Shown here piece after piece: positions 1 through 6,660 of a stretch of 15,958 bases of DNA (positions are counted from its first letter, which is position 1; each line of letters opens with the position of its first letter). The translations under genes were made by a program, and so were the position numbers. The notes beneath the pieces are model-generated. The model saw only the letters and a list, made by a program, of their open reading frames with translations, was not told where the DNA came from and made no database searches. The stretch spans positions 1 through 15,958 of the forward strand of contig CAVHXA010000039.1 in the NCBI GenBank assembly GCA_963639765.1, written 5' to 3'. This DNA is from CAVHXA01 sp963639765. Lineage in GTDB: Bacteria; Bacillota; Clostridia; Oscillospirales; Oscillospiraceae.

Positions 1-61
1 CAGCTGGGAGAGCACTTGCCTTACAAGCAAGGGGTCACAGGTTCGAGCCCTGTTGTTCCCA
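1..61 (+). tRNA. tRNA-Val (anticodon TAC), 5' end missing
   Basis: The 3' part of a cloverleaf is visible: the D-arm tail, an anticodon stem CTTGC/GCAAG around loop CTTACAA (anticodon TAC), the T-arm ACAGG-TTCGAGC-CCTGT, and the 3' acceptor strand TGTTCCC with discriminator A at 61. The first acceptor bases lie outside the window. CCA is not encoded. It is the first visible member of a tRNA array. Confidence 0.93.
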
Positions 62-68
62 CTCATCT

Positions 69-145
69 GGCCCGGTGGTGCAGTCGGTTAGCACGCCAGC
101 CTGTCACGCTGGAGGTCGACAGTTCGAGTCTGTTCCGGGTCGCCA
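69..145 (+). tRNA. tRNA-Asp (GTC)
   Basis: A complete cloverleaf. The acceptor GGCCCGG (69-75) pairs with CCGGGTC (135-141). The anticodon stem CCAGC/GCTGG encloses loop CTGTCAC, anticodon GTC. Discriminator G is at 142 and a genome-encoded CCA at 143-145. Confidence 0.96.
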
Positions 146-182
146 AAATGCATGGGCTGGGCGAGAGCCCAGCCTAAGCCAT

Positions 183-258
<76 letters not shown>

Positions 259-261
259 TTC

Positions 262-334
262 GCGGGTGTAGCTCATCCGGTAGAGCGCCACCTTGCCAAG
301 GTGGAGGTAGCGAGTCCGAGTCTCGTCACCCGCT
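262..334 (+). tRNA. tRNA-Gly (GCC)
   Basis: A complete cloverleaf starting three bases after tRNA-Phe. The acceptor GCGGGTG (262-268) pairs with CACCCGC (327-333). The anticodon loop TTGCCAA in stem CCACC/GGTGG gives anticodon GCC. Discriminator T is at 334. CCA is not encoded, unlike in the two preceding tRNAs. Confidence 0.95.
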
Positions 335-378
335 TTACATTGCAAGCAGGAGCACCGTGCTGCTCCCTGTTTGCGTAT

Positions 379-450
379 GGTGACATAGCCAAGTGGTAAG
401 GCAAGGGTCTGCAAAACCCTCATTCCCCAGTTCAAATCTGGGTGTCACCT
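379..450 (+). tRNA. tRNA-Cys (GCA)
   Basis: The last tRNA of the array. The acceptor GGTGACA (379-385) pairs with TGTCACC (443-449). The anticodon loop CTGCAAA in stem AGGGT/ACCCT gives anticodon GCA. Discriminator T is at 450 and there is no encoded CCA. The array terminator begins three bases downstream. Confidence 0.95.
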
Positions 451-452
451 GC

Positions 453-479
453 AAGACACGCTTCGGCGTGTCTTTTTTT
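453..479 (+). terminator. Intrinsic terminator of the tRNA array
   Basis: A perfect 9-bp stem AAGACACGC/GCGTGTCTT closed by a TTCG tetraloop (462-465) and followed by a run of T. It lies directly behind tRNA-Cys. Confidence 0.92.
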
Positions 480-506
480 ATTCCGCAAAGGCAGCATCCT
501 TTCCGG

Positions 507-563
507 GCAGCACAAAAAACGCGATCGGTGCCGTTTTCCGGCAGGGCGGTGCTGCGGCTTTTT
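507..563 (+). repeat. Inverted repeat GCAGCAC/GTGCTGC in the gap before the flavoprotein gene
   Basis: GCAGCAC (507-513) pairs with GTGCTGC (549-555). An inner hairpin TGCCG (529-533)/CGGCA (539-543) sits between them, and GGCTTTTTGC follows. It could be a second, weaker terminator behind the tRNA array or a copy of a dispersed intergenic repeat, since the same GGCAGCAC core recurs after gdhA and around the precursor genes. No coding sequence is seen in 480-657. Confidence 0.35.
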
Positions 564-582
564 GCTTAACTTTGTTTGACTT

Positions 583-593
583 CTAACTGTTAG
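583..593. promoter_or_regulatory. Candidate operator, palindrome CTAAC-T-GTTAG
   Basis: A perfect 5-bp inverted repeat with a one-base centre lies four bases upstream of the -35 box of the flavoprotein promoter. A second short inverted repeat, TTGAA-GTT-TTCAA, overlaps that -35 box. The position suits a repressor or activator site, but no regulator is encoded nearby and it may be chance. Confidence 0.3.
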
Positions 594-596
594 GGC

Positions 597-625
597 TTGA
601 AGTTTTCAAACGTCTGTGCTATGCT
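597..625 (+). promoter_or_regulatory. Sigma-A promoter of the flavoprotein gene
   Basis: -35 TTGAAG (597-602), a 17-base spacer and -10 TATGCT (620-625). The predicted start near 632 would leave a short leader carrying the AAAGGAG ribosome binding site ahead of ATG 658. Confidence 0.55.
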
Positions 626-657
626 GTACAGGCTATTATTTGAAAGGAGCGTCTACC

Positions 658-2817
658 ATGCCGAAATCCGAACGCTATGCGGCTTTGACGCAGCCGCTGA
701 AAATCCGCAACAAGGTTATGAAGTCACGCTTTGTATATCCTGTTGCACAGCCCCACTTTCTGCAGGCAAACGAAACCTATCCCGCCGATGCCATCATCGA
801 ATACTACGCCAACCGTGCCAAAAACGGCACCGCTTTGATTCTAATGCACGACCTGACCAACCTGGATCAGCGTTATGCCGGAATGGACTGCGGCCATTTT
901 GCCATGTACAACCTCGACGACAAGGGCGCGCAAAACGGCTTTACGCAGTTTGCCGAGTACATGCACATGATGGGCACTCTGGTGTGTCCCGAGCTGATGC
1001 TCGACAACCGCATGCCGCTGCAGGTCAACGATCCCGATGTCCCGAATCCAAACGGACACGGCTTTGGCCCGGGCGGACCGATGGGCCCCGGCGGCCCCGG
1101 CGGCCCCGGCGGCCCCGGCGGTGAGCCCGACGATGACCAGCCTCCCATGGGTGGACCTATGGGACCCATGATGGGCGGCAGTATGCCTATCGACAGTGCC
1201 TCAGAAGAGCCCCTGCGCAAGCTGATCGACGGTGCTCCCGGCTGGCCTGTAGAAACCGTTCCTCCGGAAGGCAAGATCGTTGCCGGTGCACCCGGCTCCC
1301 CCATGAAGGGCACGCGTCAGATCAAGGGTGAGCTTTTCGAATACTATATTCAGGCCATGATTGAGCATGCCAAGACCTACAAAAACCTCGATTTCGACGG
1401 CGGCTATGTTGACTTTGCGGCAAACAACTTCATGCTTGGCAAGTTCTTCTATCCAAGCCAGAACTGGCGCACCGATGAATACGGCGGGAGCCTTGAAAAT
1501 CGCTGCCGCTTCCCGCTGGAGGTTCTGCGCCGCCTGCGTCAGGCTCTGGGCAACGAGTTCATTATTGCCATCAACTGCCCCAATACAAACGACGGCTTTA
1601 CCGAAGAAGACTGCATCTGGTTCCTCAAGCAGGCCGAGCCCTATATCGACCTCATTCAGCTGCGCCATATGCATGCCGATCATGAGCCCTATCCGGAATG
1701 CACATCGGCTGAGCAGTCCGCCAGATTCAAGGCAGCCGGTGTAAAAACACCCATTTTTGTAGCCACCTATTACAAAGACCTCGACAACCTCAACCGCATC
1801 ATTGCCGAGGGCAAGGTAGACGGTGTGGCTCCGGGCCATCTGATGATCTGCAACGAAAACATGGGCGAGATTCTGCGCGACGGCAACGGCGAGGACCTCA
1901 ACCCCTGCATCGAATGCCATGTATGCCGCGGCACCTCTTCCACAGGAGACTGGATGAGCCACTGCACCATCAACCCGCTGATTGGCATGGAGCACCAAGC
2001 GTGGCGGTTTATCAAGCCGGTAACCACCCTCAAAAAGGTAGCGGTAATCGGCGGCGGCCCCGGCGGTATGAAGTGCGCACTCTGGCTCAAGGAGCGTGGA
2101 CACACACCCGTAATTTTCGAAGCCAGCGACGAGCTGGGCGGCCAGATTAAGTCCGCTAACTACCCCAGCTTCAAGTGGGAGCTTAAGCGCTACCTTGATT
2201 TCCTCAAAAACCAGATGGTCCGCAAGGATATTGACGTCCGGCTGAATACCTTTGCCACACCCGAAATGATCGAGGCAGAGGGCTTTGATGCGGTGGTTGT
2301 AGCTATTGGCGGACACTGCCGGAAGCCCGGAGTAGAGGGAGCGGAGAACACACGTTGGGATGTGACCAACATCTACGGCCACGCAGACGAAATCGGTCAC
2401 CGTGTAGTAGTAATCGGCGGCAACAGCACTTCTGCCGAGGCAGCCTGCTATCTGGCCGAAACGGGTCATGAGGTTGTGGAGCTCAGTCGGCAGGGCCGGT
2501 TTGCAACCGATCTTAACCCCATACGTATGGTTAGCTACATGAACCAGAAGCTTGCCAAGATGGGCGTAAAGACCAAGCCGCAGTGCGAAACGCTCAAGAT
2601 CGAGCCCGGCAAGGTAACCTACAAAAACTACAAGGGCGATATCAAAACCATTGCATGCGACGATGTAGTGGTAAACGGCGGTATCACCCCGGATCACAGC
2701 GAAAGTGCAAAATTTGTCGGCTGCTGCCGCGAATACTATGTGATCGGCGATGCCCGCCAGCCCGGCACCATGCGCCATGCAATCCGTGACGCGTTCTCGG
2801 TTGCCCACCAGATCTGA
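658..2817 (+). CDS. NADH:flavin oxidoreductase (TMADH / 2,4-dienoyl-CoA reductase type) with Gly/Pro-rich insert
   Basis: This 719-residue multi-cofactor reductase probably reduces an enoate or enone with NAD(P)H through FAD, a 4Fe-4S cluster and FMN; the substrate is unknown. The start is ATG 658, behind AAAGGAG; the upstream in-frame ATG at 616 has no such site and would overlap the promoter. An OYE-like TIM barrel fills roughly residues 1-400, with a recognisable RTDEYGGSLENR block. Cluster cysteines are C417, C420, C423 and C436, a CX2CX2CX12C spacing as in trimethylamine dehydrogenase. A first Rossmann fold (VIGGGPGGMK, about 463-472), a second (VVVIGGNSTSAEAA) and a terminal YVIGDARQPG follow. 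Residues about 134-182 form a low-complexity Gly/Pro/Met/Asp insert that makes the protein longer than usual. Where many family members have HxxH this protein has FAAN. It forms a single-gene unit between its own promoter and terminator. Confidence 0.88.
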   Translation: MPKSERYAALTQPLKIRNKVMKSRFVYPVAQPHFLQANETYPADAIIEYYANRAKNGTALILMHDLTNLDQRYAGMDCGHFAMYNLDDKGAQNGFTQFAEYMHMMGTLVCPELMLDNRMPLQVNDPDVPNPNGHGFGPGGPMGPGGPGGPGGPGGEPDDDQPPMGGPMGPMMGGSMPIDSASEEPLRKLIDGAPGWPVETVPPEGKIVAGAPGSPMKGTRQIKGELFEYYIQAMIEHAKTYKNLDFDGGYVDFAANNFMLGKFFYPSQNWRTDEYGGSLENRCRFPLEVLRRLRQALGNEFIIAINCPNTNDGFTEEDCIWFLKQAEPYIDLIQLRHMHADHEPYPECTSAEQSARFKAAGVKTPIFVATYYKDLDNLNRIIAEGKVDGVAPGHLMICNENMGEILRDGNGEDLNPCIECHVCRGTSSTGDWMSHCTINPLIGMEHQAWRFIKPVTTLKKVAVIGGGPGGMKCALWLKERGHTPVIFEASDELGGQIKSANYPSFKWELKRYLDFLKNQMVRKDIDVRLNTFATPEMIEAEGFDAVVVAIGGHCRKPGVEGAENTRWDVTNIYGHADEIGHRVVVIGGNSTSAEAACYLAETGHEVVELSRQGRFATDLNPIRMVSYMNQKLAKMGVKTKPQCETLKIEPGKVTYKNYKGDIKTIACDDVVVNGGITPDHSESAKFVGCCREYYVIGDARQPGTMRHAIRDAFSVAHQI
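1084..1119 (+). repeat. Tandem 9-bp repeat (GGCCCCGGC x4) inside the flavoprotein gene
   Basis: Four perfect copies of GGCCCCGGC encode Gly-Pro-Gly four times (residues 143-154), within a longer Gly/Pro/Met-rich insert. Because the unit is a multiple of three, slippage would change insert length without breaking the frame. The identical codons suggest recent expansion. Confidence 0.9.
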
Positions 2818-2838
2818 TTTCCTCTCTTTTCCCTTCAC

Positions 2839-2872
2839 AAAGGACGTGCTCCGCTGCGGGCACGTCCTTTTC
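2839..2872 (+). terminator. Intrinsic terminator of the flavoprotein gene
   Basis: An 11-bp perfect stem AAAGGACGTGC (2839-2849)/GCACGTCCTTT (2860-2870) with a 10-base loop and a T-rich 3' side, 21 bases after the stop codon. Confidence 0.88.
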
Positions 2873-2931
2873 TGTTGGGGAAATGCCGTGGCTTTCCGTG
2901 CCGGAAAAAGTAATTTTTAATAAAAAAACAC

Positions 2932-2960
2932 TTGATTCAAAAACAGGATAATAGTACCAT
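2932..2960 (+). promoter_or_regulatory. Candidate promoter of gdhA
   Basis: -35 TTGATT (2932-2937), a 17-base spacer and -10 TACCAT (2955-2960), in an A/T-rich patch. A start near 2967 would give a leader of about 120 bases before the gdhA start. The -10 box is a weak match, and an overlapping GATAAT at 2947-2952 is an alternative. Confidence 0.5.
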
Positions 2961-3023
2961 AGGACCGTGATTCTCGCGCGGCCAAATGTCCGCCGCAGGC
3001 AGACATTCGTTCCGGGCTCTTCA

Positions 3024-3052
3024 CCTGCTGCAAGCAGGGCAGGCCTTGCTTG
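3024..3052 (+). promoter_or_regulatory. gdhA leader with two mutually exclusive hairpins
   Basis: CCTGCT (3024-3029) can pair with AGCAGG (3033-3038). Alternatively CAAGCA (3031-3036) can pair with TGCTTG (3047-3052). The two structures share bases and cannot coexist. The second sits about 18 bases ahead of the AAGGAG site of gdhA. A further short pairing, AATGTC/GACATT, lies just upstream. No known riboswitch class was recognised. Confidence 0.3.
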
Positions 3053-3085
3053 TGACCAGATCCGGTTAAAAAGGAGCAATTCACA

Positions 3086-4435
3086 ATGGCAATCAAGACA
3101 GCTTATCTTCAGCGTGTGTATCAGGCTGTGCAGCAGCGCAACCCCGGCGAGCCGGAGTTTCTGCAGGCCATGGCCGAGGTCCTTGAGTCACTCGACCCTG
3201 TAGTGACGCAGCACCCGGAATATGAGGCCGCCGGTCTGATTGAGCGGCTGGTAGAACCCGAGCGCATGATTACCTTCCGGGTTCCCTGGGTGGACGATCA
3301 GGGCAAGGTGCAGGTAAATCGCGGCTTCCGTGTTCAGTTCAACTCTGCCATCGGCCCTTATAAGGGCGGCTTCCGTTTCCATCCCAGTGTTTATTCGGGC
3401 ATCATCAAGTTTCTGGGGTTTGAGCAGATCTTTAAGAATTCGCTTACCGGGCTGCCGATCGGCGGTGCCAAGGGCGGCGCAGACTTTGACCCGAAGGGCA
3501 AGTCCGATGGGGAGGTTATGCGCTTCTGCCAGAGCTTTATGAGTGAAATCTTCAAGTATATCGGTGCCGATGTGGATGTACCTGCGGGAGATATCGGTGT
3601 TGGCGGCCGTGAGATCGGCTATCTCTACGGTCAATACAAAAAACTGTCCGGTCTTGTGACTCCGGGCGTGCTCACCGGAAAGGGGATTCCATACGGCGGA
3701 TCGCTGGCACGAACCCAGGCTACGGGTTATGGTCTGTGCTATTTTGCGGATGCCATGCTCAAGGCTGCCGGAAAGAGCCTGAAGGGTGCCACCATTGTTG
3801 TATCGGGAGCCGGAAATGTCGCTATCTACTGCGTGGAAAAGGCAACCCAGCTTGGCGGACGGGTGGTTGCCATGTGTGACTCCAACGGCTATATCTACGA
3901 CAAAAACGGCGTGGATCTTCCTGCAATTCAGCAGATCAAGGAGGTTCGCAGAGCCAGAATCAGTGAATATGTCAAAGACCATCCCGAAGCCGAATATCAT
4001 GAGGGCTGCAGCGGCATCTGGAGCATTCCCTGTGATATTGCCATGCCCTGCGCCACGCAAAACGAGATCGATCTGGCCTCTGCGGAGCTGCTGCTGAAAA
4101 ACGGCTGCTATTGTGTAGCCGAGGGCGCGAACATGCCCTCCACGCCGGAGGCCATGGCAGCCTTCCAGAAGGCCGGCATCCTGTTCAGTCCGTCCAAGGC
4201 ATCCAATGCCGGCGGCGTAGCTACCTCCGCGCTTGAAATGAGCCAGAACTCCATGCGCTATTCCTGGACATTCGAAGAGGTCGACCGGAAGCTGCAGGGC
4301 ATCATGGAAAGCATTTACCACAACGTGGCAGACGCGGCCGCACGCTACGGCATGCCGGGTAACTTTGTAGCCGGAGCCAACATTGCCGGCTTTGAAAAGG
4401 TTGCAAGCGCAATGATGTCCCAGGGCATAGTTTAA
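3086..4435 (+). CDS. gdhA: Hexameric glutamate dehydrogenase
   Basis: Interconverts 2-oxoglutarate plus ammonium and L-glutamate in the cytoplasm using a nicotinamide cofactor. At 449 residues it has the usual length of the small hexameric GDH family. The Glu/Leu/Phe/Val dehydrogenase core is complete: substrate lysine K93 in GPYKGGFRFHP, catalytic lysine K129 in PIGGAKGGADFDPKG, and the proton-relay aspartate D169 in PAGDIGVGGREIG. A Rossmann segment with GAGNVA begins near residue 239, and the C-terminal SKASNAGGVATSALEMSQNS block is present. The Asp-Ser after the second Rossmann strand leaves NADH versus NADPH preference undecided. The start is ATG 3086 behind AAAAAGGAG. It is monocistronic, bounded by its own promoter and a strong terminator; leader structure may regulate it. 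Confidence 0.96.
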   Translation: MAIKTAYLQRVYQAVQQRNPGEPEFLQAMAEVLESLDPVVTQHPEYEAAGLIERLVEPERMITFRVPWVDDQGKVQVNRGFRVQFNSAIGPYKGGFRFHPSVYSGIIKFLGFEQIFKNSLTGLPIGGAKGGADFDPKGKSDGEVMRFCQSFMSEIFKYIGADVDVPAGDIGVGGREIGYLYGQYKKLSGLVTPGVLTGKGIPYGGSLARTQATGYGLCYFADAMLKAAGKSLKGATIVVSGAGNVAIYCVEKATQLGGRVVAMCDSNGYIYDKNGVDLPAIQQIKEVRRARISEYVKDHPEAEYHEGCSGIWSIPCDIAMPCATQNEIDLASAELLLKNGCYCVAEGANMPSTPEAMAAFQKAGILFSPSKASNAGGVATSALEMSQNSMRYSWTFEEVDRKLQGIMESIYHNVADAAARYGMPGNFVAGANIAGFEKVASAMMSQGIV

Positions 4436-4469
4436 GGCAGCACCGGATCCTTTCCGTCTGCAAATTGCT

Positions 4470-4507
4470 CAGCGGGAGAAATCTCTGATTTCTCCCGCTG
4501 TTTGATT
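4470..4507. terminator. Intrinsic terminator between convergent gdhA and the helicase gene
   Basis: A perfect 14-bp stem CAGCGGGAGAAATC/GATTTCTCCCGCTG with a TCT loop (4484-4486), followed on the plus strand by TTTGATT. It ends gdhA. As a symmetric hairpin it may also slow transcripts arriving from the convergent helicase gene, though the minus-strand side has no good T run. Nothing else is seen in 4436-4566. Confidence 0.85.
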
Positions 4508-4566
4508 ATGAAAATCCTGTACAGCTGCGTCTGCGGCTTTTAGGCGGAACGCATTTGCATGAACCG

Positions 4567-6639
4567 CTATTGCAAAAAGTCCGCGGGGTTGGGCAATTGT
4601 GGTGTGAGCGTGCCGACGCAGTAGATTCGCAGACGATGCAGTGCACGGGTACAGGCGACATAGAGGTTCTGACGGTCGGTTTCGGTGCTGTAGGCAGACT
4701 CGTTGGCATCGGCGACAATCACGGCATCGAACTCCAGACCCTTGACCAGATATGGGGTGGAAACCACAATCCCCTGCGTAAAGCTGACCGAGTCCGGGCT
4801 GAGCAGAACGGCCCCGAGATCACGCGGAAGCCTGCCAAACAGCTGCTTTGCCGAGAAAAACGACTTGCATAGAATTGCAGCCGACTGCAGACCGTCGGAA
4901 AGGGCCTGCCGAACCTGATTGACAATAGCTTCAACCAGTTGGGAGACGTTGCCGAAGGCGGCCAGCTCGGGAAGCTCGCCGTGACGGTCTACCGCCTCAA
5001 AGCCCTCAACCGGGTTGATGGCATTGCAGAAACGGGCAATTTCGCAGGTGGAACGAAAGCTCTTGTTCAGCCGGATAATTTCAACCTGGGCCAGATCACC
5101 GGAAAATGCATCCAGACTTTGAATGCCGGAATAAAGATTGAGGTTTTGTGAAATATCGCCCAAAATGGTTTTCGGGCAGTGAAAAAGACCATTTAACAGG
5201 GCATACTGTACCGGACTGTAGTCCTGCATTTCATCCACGACCAGATGCTTGATGTGTGAAAAATCGCGTGCACCATAGAGACAGTATTTCAGCAGCACTA
5301 CGGGGAAAACATCTTCATAGGGCAGGGGACGGTCTGCAGCGGGAATCAGCAGCCCGGGCTGCCTGCGCAGAAAGGCGCGATAGAGCTCGAGCAGATCCAG
5401 ACAGGGCACCATGCGCAGAAGATTGTTTTTGATGACGCGGTCGGCACGTACTCCCAGCTGCCTCTGCAGCCGAAGCTCGAGCTCGTCGATCAGCTTTTCG
5501 CGGATCCAGTCCAGCCGGACCATAAAGGGTTTGGCGGAAAATGCGTCGTAGAAGAGATCGGCGATATAGTCTGCCTCAAAGCGTTCACCGCCGTATACCA
5601 CGGCCTGAGGCCGGAAGTTGGATTCGGCCAGCTCATTGGCATAGGCCCGGATGGCATCGGCAAAGGCAGCGGTTCCCTTGGCCTGAATGCTGCGGATACG
5701 CGGGTTGTCGCTCTGATTGTGTGCCAGGATATATTCCAGCTGATCATAGCGGGATTCAAGCTCGGTCAGGTCGCCGATTTCGTTGTCGGCCAGCTTGTCA
5801 AAGCTCAGCTCGGACACGTTATCCTCACCAAGCTCCGGAAGCACACCGGAGATGTAGTCTGAGAAAACCTGACTCGGCGAAAGAATCAGCAGATTCCGAC
5901 TGCGGATGGTGTCTCGCCGGTTGTATAGCAGATATGCGACCTTATGCAGTGCAACCGAGGTTTTTCCGCTTCCGGCCACACCCTGCACAATGATGGAGGT
6001 GGTGTGCGGAAAGCGGATGATGCGGTTTTGCTCACGCTGGATGGTTGCAATAATGCTGCGCATGTGCGGGCTGGCAGTTCGGCTCAGCTCCTGCTGAAGA
6101 ATTTCGTCGTCGATCTTTATGGCACTGTCGAGCACATATTGCAGGCGGCCGCTTGTGATTTTATACTGCCGACGCAGTGTAAGTACTCCGGAGACCCGCC
6201 CCATGGGCGCCTGATACCATGCCGGACCTGTGTCGAAATCGTAGAACATGGAGCTGACGGGAGCGCGCCAGTCATAGATCAGAATATCCGTGGGACGATC
6301 CCCTGTCAGACCGGACAGGCCGATATAAAAGGTATCCTCGATGCCGTTTTCGGAAAAATCGATGCGTCCGAAATAGGGACACGCCAGGACGCGGCTGAAT
6401 CGGTCAATCTGAGACTGAATGTCGGTGTGATCATCGATGCCGGTATTGATTTCGCTTTTGGCCAGACGCACTTCAACGGCGTCCATTTCATACAGATCCT
6501 TCCAAAGGCTGCGCTTCTGCTCTAAAATCCGGTTCTGACTTTCCTGCAGGCTGCAGCCGAGGGCACTCAGCCTGGCCTGCGTGACTGCTAGGATACTGTC
6601 GAGATGCTGCTGCTCCTGGGCCAGCTGCGTTTCGTCCAT
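4567..6639 (-). CDS. HelD-like superfamily 1 helicase (RNA polymerase-associated ATPase)
   Basis: A 690-residue UvrD/Rep-like ATPase. The N-terminal 60 or so residues are Gln/Glu/Leu-rich and predicted to be a coiled coil, as in the HelD arm that enters the RNA polymerase secondary channel. Walker A is G220-T227 (GVAGSGKT). Walker B is VVDEMQDYSP with D469 and Q472. Motif VI-like NLYVACTRALHRL lies near the C-terminus. HelD proteins release stalled polymerase from DNA, and the HelR branch gives rifamycin tolerance in actinobacteria (established for the family); the role here is inferred. Start ATG follows TAAAGGAGG and sits 21 bases after the MATE stop codon, so the two genes form one operon. 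B. subtilis HelD is longer (about 770 residues). A UvrD-like repair helicase is less likely because of the N-terminal arm. Confidence 0.85.
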   Translation of the reverse strand: MDETQLAQEQQHLDSILAVTQARLSALGCSLQESQNRILEQKRSLWKDLYEMDAVEVRLAKSEINTGIDDHTDIQSQIDRFSRVLACPYFGRIDFSENGIEDTFYIGLSGLTGDRPTDILIYDWRAPVSSMFYDFDTGPAWYQAPMGRVSGVLTLRRQYKITSGRLQYVLDSAIKIDDEILQQELSRTASPHMRSIIATIQREQNRIIRFPHTTSIIVQGVAGSGKTSVALHKVAYLLYNRRDTIRSRNLLILSPSQVFSDYISGVLPELGEDNVSELSFDKLADNEIGDLTELESRYDQLEYILAHNQSDNPRIRSIQAKGTAAFADAIRAYANELAESNFRPQAVVYGGERFEADYIADLFYDAFSAKPFMVRLDWIREKLIDELELRLQRQLGVRADRVIKNNLLRMVPCLDLLELYRAFLRRQPGLLIPAADRPLPYEDVFPVVLLKYCLYGARDFSHIKHLVVDEMQDYSPVQYALLNGLFHCPKTILGDISQNLNLYSGIQSLDAFSGDLAQVEIIRLNKSFRSTCEIARFCNAINPVEGFEAVDRHGELPELAAFGNVSQLVEAIVNQVRQALSDGLQSAAILCKSFFSAKQLFGRLPRDLGAVLLSPDSVSFTQGIVVSTPYLVKGLEFDAVIVADANESAYSTETDRQNLYVACTRALHRLRIYCVGTLTPQLPNPADFLQ

Positions 6640-6660
6640 GATTTCCTCCTTTAAGACGGA

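Noticed and set aside
1201..2838. A 545-codon minus-strand open frame opposite the flavoprotein gene
   Set aside because: The plus strand encodes a recognisable enzyme with cofactor motifs throughout; the antisense frame has no known motifs and arises from GC-rich codon bias.
3188..4321. A 377-codon minus-strand open frame opposite gdhA
   Set aside because: It is a shadow of a complete glutamate dehydrogenase and lacks recognisable domains.
4567..6639. A UvrD/PcrA-type DNA repair helicase
   Set aside because: The N-terminal coiled-coil arm ahead of Walker A at residue 220 matches HelD rather than UvrD/PcrA, where Walker A lies near the N-terminus.
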